Shown: in pieces, positions 35,160 through 44,743 of the stretch
How the letters are laid out: each line of letters begins with the position of its first letter
Position numbering within the stretch: the first letter of the stretch is position 1
Source: UBA5239 sp040394635
GTDB taxonomy: Bacteria > Verrucomicrobiota > Lentisphaeria > Victivallales > Victivallaceae
Direction of reading: 5' to 3'
Length of the DNA: 64,000 nt
Assembly (NCBI GenBank): GCA_040394635.1
Contig: JBEBRW010000003.1
Coordinates: 1-64,000 of the forward strand
Made by a program: the position numbers and the translations under genes
Notes under the pieces: model-generated
What the model was told of the DNA's origin: nothing
The model's database searches: none
What the model saw: only the letters and a program-made list of their open reading frames with translations

Positions 35160-36293
35160 TTATTTTTCCGGGCGGGCGGTGCGGAGGGCGATCGAGCCGA
35201 TCACCGCAGTGAAGGGGGCCACCAGCACCAGGCCGAAGCTCCCGATCAGCGTTTTGACCGCTTCTGAGGCCACGTAGGGGTTGTTGATGAAGTCCACCGG
35301 GCTGGTGCCCTGCGCGGCAAAAGTCATCATCAGCGTCAGGTAGCCGCCAGAATATGCTAGCAGCAGCGTCGTGGTCATGGTGCCGACTACGCTGCGGCCG
35401 ATGCGCAGGCCGGAGTTCATCAGTTCGCGGCGCGAGAGTTCCGGGCGCTTTTCGATCACTTCCTCCATGCCGGCCGCCACGTCCATGGCCAGGTCCATGA
35501 CCGCCCCGGACGACGACAGGAAAATCGCCCCGATGTAGATGTCCGACAGGTTCAGAAATTCATACCCGGAGTACAGCAGCGCCTGCGAATAAGGCATGAC
35601 CGCCCCGGTGATTTTGAAGAGATGCGCGAAAATAAACGCCATGACCGAGCTTGCCAGCACCCCGAGGATCGAGCCGCTGAACGCCGTGAGCCCTTTGCGG
35701 TTCAGCCCTGCCACCAGGAAAATGATCACCGCCGACAACAGTGTGACCGCCCCGAACGAAATCAGCAGCGCATTGTACCCCAGCAGGCACAGCGGAATGA
35801 CCAGTTTCCAGATCACCAGGCAGCTGAAAACGAACGACAGCAGCGCGTTGAACCCAGTGACCCTGCCGAAAATGATCAGCATGACGGCAAACAGCCCGAA
35901 CAGCAACAGTGTATAGCCGATCCGGTAGTGGTCCTGGGCGTTCAGGGTATGGGTGGCGGGGTCGGCGTCGTGCAGGACCGCCACCAGCGCCACGTCGCCG
36001 GGGACGAAGATTTTGTCCAGTTCCATCTGGGCGCGGACCTCGTTCACGGCGTTGAAGCTCTGTCCCTTCCATTTGCCGCTCAGCACCTGTACCTTCAGGT
36101 GTTGGGTTCCTTTCTGCAGCAGGCCGAAGGTTTCCAGTCCGGAATTGTCGACCTCGAGGATTCGGGCGCGTTCTTTGCTGCCGGGCTCGGGGTCCGGTTT
36201 CGGGAACAGGTTGACCCATGCCAGTGCGAAACAGAGCACCAGCATCACGGCGACCATGATCGCGTCGCGCCGCGCAATGACCGGCAGTTTCAT
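35160..36293 (-). CDS. YibE/F-family membrane protein
   Basis: This is a 377-residue protein. One N-terminal membrane segment is followed by a soluble domain of about 90 residues (beta-rich, with VQVLSGKWKGQSFNAVNEV), then about seven membrane segments. The C-terminal half carries YibE/F features: LLFGLFAVMLIIFGRVTGF, YIGAIFLSSSGAVMDLAMDVA, SGLRIGRSVVGTMTTTLLLAYSGG. Biochemical function is not established for the family. The alkaline phosphatase gene ends 4 bases upstream on the same strand, so they are probably co-transcribed. Confidence 0.85.
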   Translation of the reverse strand: MKLPVIARRDAIMVAVMLVLCFALAWVNLFPKPDPEPGSKERARILEVDNSGLETFGLLQKGTQHLKVQVLSGKWKGQSFNAVNEVRAQMELDKIFVPGDVALVAVLHDADPATHTLNAQDHYRIGYTLLLFGLFAVMLIIFGRVTGFNALLSFVFSCLVIWKLVIPLCLLGYNALLISFGAVTLLSAVIIFLVAGLNRKGLTAFSGSILGVLASSVMAFIFAHLFKITGAVMPYSQALLYSGYEFLNLSDIYIGAIFLSSSGAVMDLAMDVAAGMEEVIEKRPELSRRELMNSGLRIGRSVVGTMTTTLLLAYSGGYLTLMMTFAAQGTSPVDFINNPYVASEAVKTLIGSFGLVLVAPFTAVIGSIALRTARPEK

Positions 36294-36297
36294 AAGT

Positions 36298-37692
36298 TTA
36301 GCGCACGACCTGTTTGAGGCGCTTGGCGATATCGGTGTTGTCGATCATATTGCTGAAAAGCTTCGATTCGCGGCCGACGGCGGTGGTGCTGACCGGCAGC
36401 GCGGTGTGAGCACCGGAGGTCCAGGCTACACTGGCTTTGTTGTTCAGGATGCGGATGGCTTCACTGGGGATCTTGTTGCTCTTTTTGTTGAGCTTGCCGT
36501 CCGGGTACTGGGCATTGAAAGCGCTTTCAAAGGCTTTTTCTTCGCTTTCGGTCAGGTTCAGGCCGCCCTTTTCGCGCTTGCCGTCCGCGGCGAAAATCAG
36601 CCCGGTGTTTTCGGTAATGAGCTTCTTGATTTCGTCGAACGTCACCACTTTATCGTCGGCGCCGGGCTTCTGGAAAATCTGCGCCATCTTGGATGAAGAG
36701 CACTTCTGCGCGCCGAGGAGCTCGATATACGAGGAATAGCCGGTACCGGCGAAGCCGAGCGTCAGGCCGCCGGTTTCATGGTCGCCGGTGACCACGATCA
36801 GCGTGTCCTCCGGATGCTTCAGGTAAAACGCGTAGGCGACCTTGACCGCGTTGTCGAATTCGATGACTTCGGCCAGCGAGCCGGCGGCGTCGTTGGCATG
36901 GCACAGCCAGTCGATCGCGCCGCCCTCCACCATCATGAAAAATCCCTTCGGGTTGTCCAGCATTTCGATGCCCTGGACGACGAATTCGGGCAACTTCATA
37001 TCGGCATCGGTCTTGTCCAAGGCATACGGGAGCGCGCCGGATGCGCCGATAGCGATCACTTTGCCCGCGCCGGGCTTCAGCGCCCGGATACCCTCGACGG
37101 AGCGGCGGACGGTGTAACCGGCTTTTTCGGCGAGCTCGTAGACATCGCCTTTGAACATATTATTTTTGAGCTGATTGTGGTTGCTGATGCCGCCGCCGCC
37201 GAAATAATCGAAATTCGAGGCGATCAGGTCCAGCCCGAGCTGATAGTCATTGCCGCGGCTGATGTTGTGGCCGTAAAACGACGCCGGGGTGGCGTGGTTC
37301 AGCGTCACCGAGGAGATGATGCCGACCTTGCGGCCGCTGTCGCGGGCGACTTCGGCCACGGATTCGAGGCGGCGCTTGCCGGTGGCGTCCATGCCGATGT
37401 AGCCGTTGTTGGTTTTTTCGCCGCAGGCAATGGCGGTGCCGCTGGCCGCGGAGTCGGTGATGAACGCATTGGCGGCGCGGGTGCTGGTGATGGCCTGGTT
37501 GTCCATCTGATTGATCAGGAGGGCGCGGTCCTCGGTGCGCTTGAGGTATTCGTCGGTCATCATCCGCTGCGGAATCGACAATCCGTCACCGATGAACAGG
37601 AACACATATTTGACCGGCTTGACTTCTTCGGCCACGGCCAGAGCGAGTGAGAAAACCGCCACTGCGGCCAACATCAGACGAAACAGTTTCAT
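36298..37692 (-). CDS. phoA: Exported alkaline phosphatase
   Basis: This is a 464-residue periplasmic phosphomonoesterase. The signal peptide is MKLFRLMLAAVAVFSLALAVAE. The metal site begins at FLFIGDGLS, the nucleophile Ser is in FITDSAASGTAIACG, zinc ligands are in MVEGGAIDWLCHAND and VTGDHETGGLTLG, and the late His is in SGAHTALPV. The frame extends to 37752, but AGGAGG correctly spaced 8 bases before the ATG at 37692 decides the start. It probably releases phosphate from organic esters. No Pho box is evident by eye. Confidence 0.93.
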   Translation of the reverse strand: MKLFRLMLAAVAVFSLALAVAEEVKPVKYVFLFIGDGLSIPQRMMTDEYLKRTEDRALLINQMDNQAITSTRAANAFITDSAASGTAIACGEKTNNGYIGMDATGKRRLESVAEVARDSGRKVGIISSVTLNHATPASFYGHNISRGNDYQLGLDLIASNFDYFGGGGISNHNQLKNNMFKGDVYELAEKAGYTVRRSVEGIRALKPGAGKVIAIGASGALPYALDKTDADMKLPEFVVQGIEMLDNPKGFFMMVEGGAIDWLCHANDAAGSLAEVIEFDNAVKVAYAFYLKHPEDTLIVVTGDHETGGLTLGFAGTGYSSYIELLGAQKCSSSKMAQIFQKPGADDKVVTFDEIKKLITENTGLIFAADGKREKGGLNLTESEEKAFESAFNAQYPDGKLNKKSNKIPSEAIRILNNKASVAWTSGAHTALPVSTTAVGRESKLFSNMIDNTDIAKRLKQVVR

Positions 37693-37771
37693 TTCCATAA
37701 CCTCCTGAGTATTTAGAAAATATACTATTCCGCAAGACTTTTTCAACCGCAAAGGAAATTTTTAATCGAAT

Positions 37772-38158
37772 TCAAATATTTGGCTCCGGAGCGGCTTCCT
37801 CCGGGGTTTTCAATTTTTCCAGCTCCGTTTTGGATGCTCCCATCAGCCCGACGGAAATACCGTTTGCCTGCAGAATCCCGGAGGCTCTGGCATTCACCGA
37901 TACCAGTACGATCAGACTGATCAACGGTACGAACATCAGGAGCAAAAGAACAATAAGAATCGGCCCCCTGATTTTGAGAGAACATCCAACCTGATACAGA
38001 AAAACAAGCATGAGAACAGTAAATATCAGCTGAATAATTCCAACTAGAATTCCAGTTACCATCCACAAAAATCCACTGATAAGTGCAAACAAAAAAAGAA
38101 AAATCATTTTCCTCTGATTACACCCGAGCTGATACAATTCTTCGTTGCTGAATTTCAT
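37772..38158 (-). CDS. Small membrane protein of unknown function
   Basis: This 128-residue protein has a short soluble N-terminus (MKFSNEELYQLGCNQRK), two or three hydrophobic segments (about residues 18-60 and 70-92) and a hydrophilic tail. AAGGAGG lies 6 bases before the ATG at 38158. The longer open frame to 38308 has no ribosome-binding site and an unlikely N-terminus. No family was recognised. It lies 79 bases upstream of phoA on the same strand. Confidence 0.65.
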   Translation of the reverse strand: MKFSNEELYQLGCNQRKMIFLFLFALISGFLWMVTGILVGIIQLIFTVLMLVFLYQVGCSLKIRGPILIVLLLLMFVPLISLIVLVSVNARASGILQANGISVGLMGASKTELEKLKTPEEAAPEPNI

Positions 38159-38310
38159 GATTTCCTCCTTACCCGTTATGGATGATGCTGTACAATAAAC
38201 GCGTTGCCATGCATTGCAAATATCATTGCGCAGAAAAACATGAGATAGCGCTATTTCGGGCCAACTGGATTGTGATGTGTAAAATTTGCGGTATTTTTTA
38301 TTAAGCATGG

Positions 38311-38338
38311 TTGACTAAATAAATATTGGCATTATAAT
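38311..38338 (+). promoter_or_regulatory. Promoter of the ROK cassette
   Basis: TTGACT at 38311-38316, a 16-base spacer and a perfect TATAAT at 38333-38338 lie 32 bases before the regulator's ATG. It should drive the whole ROK-pseudopilin-secreted-protein operon. Confidence 0.65.
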
Positions 38339-38370
38339 TATTATAAAGAAAACAGGAGTGAATATCGATT

Positions 38371-39597
38371 ATGATCGCCGTCCGACCGAATCTGATCAGC
38401 GCGGGCAGCAGTACTCACGATGTGCTGCGGCTGCTTCATGAACACGGCCCCCAGCGACAGGGCGAAATCGCCGGTCACCTGGGAATCAGCAAGGCCGCGT
38501 GCAATCAGCATTTCCGCAAACTGGCGGACGACGCCCTGATCGAGGTGAGCGAGGAACTGATCAACGGACGCGGCGCACCGTCGCAGGTCTGGAAGCTGCG
38601 CGGCGCCAACAATTATTTCATGGGGATTCTTTTTTCCAGTCGGACGATTTCGGTAACCGTGATCGATTTTTCCGATAACATTGTCCTCGACGAGAGCGCC
38701 AAAATATCCGACCCTGCGGATTCTGCCGGAATCCTGGCCAAGCTGGAATGGGTGGTGGACAAAGTCTACCGGGAAGTGAGGCGGCGGGACGGGCGGATTT
38801 TCCAGACGTTTGTTTCGGTGATGGGGACGCTGGCGAGCGACGGAACCTGCCTGCATTGCCATCACTTACCCGGGCTTGACGGCCTGAATCTCGAAAAGGA
38901 GCTGTACCGGCTTTTCGGGTTGAATACTTATTGCGATGCGTGCCATTATACCGTGGTGCAGGGCGTGACCCGGGACCTGCCGCCGAATGCGACTTCTTTG
39001 CTGTTGAACTGGGACGAGGGGGTCGGCGGCGTCATCAGCGCCAACCGCCAGGTGCTCAATTGGGCCGGGGTTCCCGCCATGCGCAATCGCGGGCTATGGA
39101 ATATCGGGCATATACCGATTGTCCGGGACGGGCGCCCGTGTTATTGCGGATTGGAGGGGTGCCTGGAAGCTTATACCGGAGGGCGCGCCCTGATGGATGA
39201 AGCCGGGTGCCGGGAGCTCAATGAGCTGATCCGGAAAATCCAGGAGGACGACCCGCAGGCCCTGAAAGTGGTCAATGCGGCGGCGGAACTGCTGGCCTCT
39301 TCGCTGTACTGGATGATCGAGCTTTTCGGGGTGGATACGATTGTCGTCCTCTGCGATTTCAGCGTGGTTTTCGACAAATTCAAAGATTCTTTTATGCGCG
39401 GACTGGCGCAGATGCGTAAACAGGAAGCGTTGGACAAAATTCAGGTGCGGGCCTCAACCGATACCACGACCAAGATGCGGCTGGGGGCCGCGCTGATGGC
39501 GCGTCATTTTTTCTTCTATCCGGATGAACCGAGGAAATGCCGCGGCGTATATCATTTACCGAAAGAACATACAACCCTAGAAACAACAGGAGTGTAA
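38371..39597 (+). CDS. ROK-family transcriptional regulator
   Basis: This is a 408-residue NagC/XylR-type repressor. Residues about 15-65 are a winged helix (VLRLLHEHGPQRQGEIAGHLGIS). The remainder is a ROK domain with the DEGVGGVISANRQ glycine motif, then GHIPIVRDGRPCYCGLEGCLE, the Cys-rich zinc-binding ROK signature (CxCGxxGCxE). Such proteins respond to sugars or sugar phosphates. Its stop is 2 bases before the pseudopilin ATG, so regulator, pseudopilin and secreted hydrolase-like protein form one operon. AGGAG is rather far (12 bases) from the ATG. Confidence 0.9.
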   Translation: MIAVRPNLISAGSSTHDVLRLLHEHGPQRQGEIAGHLGISKAACNQHFRKLADDALIEVSEELINGRGAPSQVWKLRGANNYFMGILFSSRTISVTVIDFSDNIVLDESAKISDPADSAGILAKLEWVVDKVYREVRRRDGRIFQTFVSVMGTLASDGTCLHCHHLPGLDGLNLEKELYRLFGLNTYCDACHYTVVQGVTRDLPPNATSLLLNWDEGVGGVISANRQVLNWAGVPAMRNRGLWNIGHIPIVRDGRPCYCGLEGCLEAYTGGRALMDEAGCRELNELIRKIQEDDPQALKVVNAAAELLASSLYWMIELFGVDTIVVLCDFSVVFDKFKDSFMRGLAQMRKQEALDKIQVRASTDTTTKMRLGAALMARHFFFYPDEPRKCRGVYHLPKEHTTLETTGV

Positions 39598-39599
39598 TC

Positions 39600-40298
39600 A
39601 TGACAGGAACATTGTATCGAACAAAATTCACACTTATCGAGTTACTGGTCGTTATCGCTATCATAGCGATTCTGGCCGCCATGCTGTTGCCCGCGCTGAA
39701 CCGGGCAAGAACGAAAGCTACGGCTATTTCGTGCACGAACAATCAGAAGAGCCTGATGCTGGGCGTGCAATTGTACGCCGATGCCTATGACGGCGAAATC
39801 GTGAAGGAAGATGAGGGCTATCCATGGTATTGGTCGCGGCTGATGACCGGAGGGAAGGTCTACAGCATCGACACATGCCGGGCCAGCGAATTCGGCAAGT
39901 TCATTTATTCGATGTTCTGCCCGCTGACCGGCAATTACGAGGCCATGAAAGCGGTTCCGTATGACGGCTGGGTGGGGAAAACATATGGCATGTACCTGGG
40001 TTCGGGCGGGGGCTCGCTCAAGTTTTCTCCGCTGAAAAATAAAAAGACCGGGTATCATGCTTCCGGTTTCCTGGCGGGGCTCGAGACGAAATCACCCTCT
40101 CAATTGCCGATTTTCGGCGAGGGTGCGGGGGCCCTGATCAGCCGGTGGGACATCGGCGGCGGCGCCTCTTACAAGAATCACTTCCGGCATATCGGGCGCG
40201 GCAACCTCGCCATGGCGGACGGACATTCGGAATCGGTCGGGGTGCCGGAAGCGGTCAAATTCGGTATCCTGGAAAATTGGATTCAGGTAGGAGATTAA
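39600..40298 (+). CDS. Pseudopilin-like protein (copy 3)
   Basis: This 232-residue protein has the leader MTGTLYRTK, then FTLIELLVVIAIIAILAA and LPALNRARTKA. Lys and not Gly precedes the mature Phe. The C-terminal motif is H-IGRGNLAMA-DG (exact H-x9-DG). AGGAG lies 8 bases before the ATG at 39600. The frame is open further upstream inside the ROK gene, but that is not used. It is followed 4 bases later by the secreted protein gene. Confidence 0.88.
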   Translation: MTGTLYRTKFTLIELLVVIAIIAILAAMLLPALNRARTKATAISCTNNQKSLMLGVQLYADAYDGEIVKEDEGYPWYWSRLMTGGKVYSIDTCRASEFGKFIYSMFCPLTGNYEAMKAVPYDGWVGKTYGMYLGSGGGSLKFSPLKNKKTGYHASGFLAGLETKSPSQLPIFGEGAGALISRWDIGGGASYKNHFRHIGRGNLAMADGHSESVGVPEAVKFGILENWIQVGD

Positions 40299-40302
40299 AA
40301 AG

Positions 40303-42249
40303 ATGACGGGATTTCAGAGCTTAAAAGGACTTGTTTTCGCATTGGGTATTTTGACTTGCGGTTTGCTTTATGGGGAAAGTGAGAATCTTTTTCCGGATAT
40401 CAACCTTCAGAAGCCGAATTTGTGGGGGCTTCCGGCGGGGTATTCGATTGAAAAGGGGGCCGGGCGGCAGGGGGCGAATGCGATTGTTTATGAACGGAAA
40501 AACGCGTCGGAATATCCGTTGGCGGCGATTGGCGTCAAGCTCCAGCCCGGCACTTATGAATTCGGCGGCTGGGCCTATGCCGAGCTTGGAGTTTCCGGCG
40601 AGGTAAGTGCCACCATCTGTATGGAAATGTCGCGCCAGGGTAAACACATCGGGGGGAGTTATGTGCCTCGGGTGATTGGGCCGGGGGACTGGCGGAAGAT
40701 GTCGGGCGTGCTCATTGTGCCGGAGGGCGGACCGGTGTCAATTCAATTCGTCCCTTATATGCTGAAGGGGCACGAGGGAAAGATCAAGTTTTCCGATTTT
40801 TTTATCCGGAGGCAGTCGCCGCTGCTTTACTGTGGTATTCTCGAACCGCGCATGAGCAATGCCGTTCCGGCAGGGTTGAACCGGTTTGTCCTTGGTGTTC
40901 AGGCGTTGAATCTCCAACAAGGTCAGACGGGGTTGCAGCTGCAGGTGGAAATTACCCCGGAAAACAAGGCGATTGCCAAACCGGAAAAACAGGTGCTGCC
41001 GCTCAGTAACCGGATTTCTTTCGAACAGACGTTGCCGGAACCGGGCGATTACCGTATGAATTGTACGCTGGTGGACGGACAGGGAGCCCGGATTGCGACG
41101 GATGAAATCCCGTTCCGCGTAGCAGCGGAAAACGTCGCTCCGGCGGTTACGCTCGACGCCAGAGGGCGGCTCATTGTCAATGGCGAAAAATTCATGCCGG
41201 TAGGGATGTATTTGCTCCGGGGCTCCGTATCCGGGCGGATATCGATGGAGGAAGAAATCCGGATATTGGGCGAAAGTCCGTTCAACAGTTTCCTGCCGTA
41301 TGACTGGACCACATGGCGGCTGAAGGATTCGAAAGCGAACGGGCTCGCCGCAGTTTCGGAGGTGCTCGACCGCTTTGACGGCTACGGCAAGAAAATCATT
41401 CCCTCGCTCGATTTTGTCCGGAACGATACGGCAGGCAGCAAGAAGTACGTGGAAACCTTTTCCGCTCATCCCGCACTGTTGACCTGGTATGTGTCGGACG
41501 AACAGCCGGTGGAGCAGCGCGCGGGCATGCGGATTCATAACCGCGAAATCAACAAGAGCGATCCCGCGCATCCGACGCTGGCCGTATACCTGCAGCCGGA
41601 CGGCATGGGGCAGTACGGCAATACCTGCAATATTTACGGTTTCGACTCCTATCCGATTTATGGGGGAACCCGCTCGATCGAGCCCTGGCTCGGAGCAGTC
41701 ACCCAGGCCAGGGACGCGGTGAAAAGCAATGAACAGGCTTCCTACTGGATTATTCCGCAGTGGATGAACTGGGGCAGCTATAATAAATCGGCGCCGGAGG
41801 CGGCACGGGCCCGGCTTTACCGCTGGCCGTCATCGGAGGAAGCGCTGACGATGTGTCTCGGCGGAGCGCTGGTTGGAGCGCGCGGTTTTATTTTCTACAG
41901 TTTCTTCGATATGTTTACAAGCGGCCGGGAGAACGATTTCGCTGAGCGTTGGCCGGAAATCTGCAGCGTCGCTGAAAAGTTGAACGAGCTGGCGCCTTTT
42001 CTGCTGGGCGATGAGCCGGCGACGCCATTAAAACCGCTGAAAACAGATGCATCCGTCAAAACCGGTACATTCCGTGCTGACGACGGCCGGGAGGCTTTGG
42101 TCATCGTCGCGGTTGGGCCGGGCAGTGCTTCCGCAGTATTTGAGCTGCCGGGCGAATGGGAGAGCCGCTGCGGCAGAACGAAACATGAAAATGGAAAATG
42201 GTATTTCACCGGCAATGATATTTCCTGCGATATCCTTTACCGGAAATAA
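40303..42249 (+). CDS. Secreted glycoside-hydrolase-like protein with TIM-barrel core
   Basis: This is a 648-residue exported protein (signal peptide ending near LLYGES). Residues about 25-165 look like a jelly-roll binding domain, and about 180-265 like an immunoglobulin-like domain. From about 280 a barrel of the GH2/GH42-like superfamily begins (GRLIVNGEKFMPVGMYLLRG). Candidate catalytic acids are in TWYVSDEQPVEQ and GFDSYPIYGG. The C-terminal ~90 residues look like a beta-sandwich. No exact GH family is assigned. It is last in the ROK operon, and its stop is one base from the stop of the convergent nucleoside hydrolase gene. Confidence 0.75.
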   Translation: MTGFQSLKGLVFALGILTCGLLYGESENLFPDINLQKPNLWGLPAGYSIEKGAGRQGANAIVYERKNASEYPLAAIGVKLQPGTYEFGGWAYAELGVSGEVSATICMEMSRQGKHIGGSYVPRVIGPGDWRKMSGVLIVPEGGPVSIQFVPYMLKGHEGKIKFSDFFIRRQSPLLYCGILEPRMSNAVPAGLNRFVLGVQALNLQQGQTGLQLQVEITPENKAIAKPEKQVLPLSNRISFEQTLPEPGDYRMNCTLVDGQGARIATDEIPFRVAAENVAPAVTLDARGRLIVNGEKFMPVGMYLLRGSVSGRISMEEEIRILGESPFNSFLPYDWTTWRLKDSKANGLAAVSEVLDRFDGYGKKIIPSLDFVRNDTAGSKKYVETFSAHPALLTWYVSDEQPVEQRAGMRIHNREINKSDPAHPTLAVYLQPDGMGQYGNTCNIYGFDSYPIYGGTRSIEPWLGAVTQARDAVKSNEQASYWIIPQWMNWGSYNKSAPEAARARLYRWPSSEEALTMCLGGALVGARGFIFYSFFDMFTSGRENDFAERWPEICSVAEKLNELAPFLLGDEPATPLKPLKTDASVKTGTFRADDGREALVIVAVGPGSASAVFELPGEWESRCGRTKHENGKWYFTGNDISCDILYRK

Positions 42250-42250
42250 T

Positions 42251-43156
42251 TCAGAAATCGTTTGGTTTCAGGTCCGGGTTTTCGCGATGGAACTGGTTTA
42301 AGCGCCGGAAGAAGTCGGCGAAAATCCGGTCGCGGTCGAGTGCCTGGCAGACCAGGTCCTTCAGGCCGTTGCCGGGCAGCCAGGCGATGGTCTGCGGACA
42401 GAAACCACGGGCGGTTTCCTCCGCCATCGTCACCGCGTCCGGGATAATCCGCCAGGCAAAGGGGGCGATATCCCAGATCGGCAGCCGGCTCTCCGGCTTC
42501 AGCGAACCGTTGAACATGCGCCGGAAGCGGTTCGCCAGGAACTGGCCGAGCGCCCCGCAGGGCATCAGCTGCTGTTCGACTTCGGTGTTGCTCAGGGCAA
42601 GTTTTTCCGCCACGCCGTGACAGGGGAAAATCACCTTGCGGATTTTGGAGTTGAAAACGATCGACGCGGCAAGGTAATCCTGCACCAGATTGAATTCGTC
42701 GGGAGACTGATGATACGAATGGCTGCCGAGCCAGACCAGGACGATTTTGCGCCCGATATCGGGACGGCTGCGCAGGGCCGCCGCCACGTTCGTCAGTGCC
42801 GCGATCGACACGATCACCAGCGGGTCGTCCTCGCTGTGTTTCTCGGCCATTTCGATCAGCGTGTCGATGCCGCTGCTGCCTACCTGCAGATTCGCGGTCA
42901 TGAACTGCCGCGCACCCTCCCACACCGGGATATCCTCGCGGCCCAGCAGCTTCAGAATGCGCTTGATCTCAAGGATGCTCAGCTGCATGCCCTCGGCCGG
43001 AGTATTCACGCGGTAGTGCAGAAACGGCGCGGCCATGACCGCCTTGATTTTGACCGCCTCCGGCGCCAGCAAAGCGTAGACCAGCGCGAACTGATCGTCG
43101 GTCTCATTGCCGGTATCGCTATCAATGATAACCGGTATCGGATTTAGCAGATTCAT
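42251..43156 (-). CDS. Nucleoside hydrolase (inosine/uridine-preferring type)
   Basis: This 301-residue enzyme hydrolyses the N-glycosidic bond of nucleosides. The Asp cluster that binds calcium and ribose is at the N-terminus (VIIDSDTGNETDDQFAL). It carries a two-residue variation from the usual DTDxGxDDAxA, with Asn-Glu-Thr before DDQ. The core includes VSIAALTNVAAALRSRPDI. Its ATG overlaps the stop of the DUF4874/DUF4832 gene by 4 bases. Export is not expected. Its presence in a glycan cassette suggests a different ribosyl substrate, but that is inference. Confidence 0.82.
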   Translation of the reverse strand: MNLLNPIPVIIDSDTGNETDDQFALVYALLAPEAVKIKAVMAAPFLHYRVNTPAEGMQLSILEIKRILKLLGREDIPVWEGARQFMTANLQVGSSGIDTLIEMAEKHSEDDPLVIVSIAALTNVAAALRSRPDIGRKIVLVWLGSHSYHQSPDEFNLVQDYLAASIVFNSKIRKVIFPCHGVAEKLALSNTEVEQQLMPCGALGQFLANRFRRMFNGSLKPESRLPIWDIAPFAWRIIPDAVTMAEETARGFCPQTIAWLPGNGLKDLVCQALDRDRIFADFFRRLNQFHRENPDLKPNDF

Positions 43157-44723
43157 TTCGATTCCATTAAAATTACACGCCCGAAGATATTGACCCCGTA
43201 TTGCCGTTCGATATCCTGCCACCAGAAAAAATCCCGGTTGGCGAAACGGATCGCGTAGCGGCTGTCTTTCTGCAATTGCAGGCTTTCGTCCGGCAGCCAC
43301 AATCCGACCAAGTAATCACCGGTCGGCAGGGACAAGGAGGTTTCATGAGATATCCGGTGTTCCCGTGTTCCGGGCAACCACTGCCGGGGATTACAGTTGA
43401 GTTTTTCGGAATGAACCACATTTCCAGCGCTTGAGATGAATACGATATATGCATTTCGCTGGTTGATCAACCCCTTGAAGCCGCGATTGACCAACGCTGC
43501 ATCCAAGGCGAATTTTTCTCCCCGGACAAGCTGATCCGGCCAATTCGCCCGGCGCATTTCAAAGCGGTATCCAAGATGATCGCGGATATAATCGAAAACC
43601 GTTCTTTCGATTTTTTGTCCACCCGGTCCGGAAAAATATTGATCCGACAGCGGAAGGTTGTTTGCTTTGACCCAGTCTTCGGAAATGGTTTCCTGCTGCC
43701 ACCGGTTGATATTTTCCATGTTTTTCTGAGATAGATTAAAGCTGTGGATTATACTCAGAGTATCAAAATGCAGTTGATGCAACCGTAAAATGGCTTCCCT
43801 CCCATCAATCTTGCCTCCCTCCATGCGCCACCACATTTCACCGCCGGACGGGGTATAAAGTAAATCATTCAACATCCAGTCGAACAACAAGGTTCCCGGC
43901 TGGGGCGGTCCCTGAAAACAACGGGTTTCATCTTTTTCGACCATAAAGCCATCGTTATGCATGCCAATCCGGCTCCGCGGGGAACCGTCGAAGGCTTTGT
44001 CCGGGGAAATGGTCTCCGCCCATCCTTTCAATAGCGGCTGTTTGAGCAAAACCTGAAGATAGCGCGGCGAACGCAGCGAAATCATCCGCGACGGCGGCAA
44101 TATATCCAAAGATTTAACCAGTACCTGCGATATGGCATCATAATCATTCCAGGCGATTTCCTTTATGTTATGCCATTCGCCCCAGGCGCCGAGGAATCCG
44201 ACTTCCAAGGTATATATGACATCGATGTTCCGTTGCAAAATCGGCCGGATCTGTTCCATATGAGAAAGCAATATTTCAAGCTTGGGACCACGGCGTGGCG
44301 GAATATCGGTTTCATAGGCGAAGCGCAACACGCTTTTTACTCCAAGTCCGCGCAATCCGGCTAACGAACGTTCCACATCCGACAACACCTCCCGGGGTAA
44401 TTCCATGCTTTCCGAATATTCAGTCAGATAACAATAGTGCTGGGACAAGGTAATACCCCATCCATCAAAATAAGCAAAATTCAACAATTGCCAGTTTTCA
44501 CTGTAGTTGAGTCCGAGAATCTGTTTTGGCAATGACGGGTTCTGAAAAGGTACCTGCCGCGTTCCCATACCGAATATGCTTTCCAGCCGGAACCCACGCT
44601 CCGGATTACGCAGTCCGGTCACTCCCGCCGGATCAAAGAAACTCAGGCCGCTGTAGCTGGTTTCGCAGCGTGGCAGAATATGGTGGTCAGCAATATGGTG
44701 CATATGATTGCATGTTTTATCAT
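43153..44723 (-). CDS. DUF4874/DUF4832 secreted glycan-related protein with an apparent frameshift in the signal peptide region
   Basis: The main frame (to 44703) encodes about 516 residues with GLRNPERGFRLES and LRFAYE near the N-terminus (DUF4874-like). A C-terminal DUF4832-like part includes IGMHNDGFM and EMWWRMEGG. No signal peptide is in that frame. However, an ATG at 44723 with an ideal ribosome-binding site (AAGGAG, 8 bases) encodes MIKHAIICTILLTTIFCHAA, a classic signal peptide, in another frame that stops at 44643-44645. A one-base deletion (or sequencing error) between about 44645 and 44703 would join the two. I therefore give the start as 44723. It is the second gene of the AraC-linked cassette, 20 bases after the pseudopilin. 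Confidence 0.75.
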
Positions 44724-44743
44724 GTTCCGCTCTCCTTGGATTC

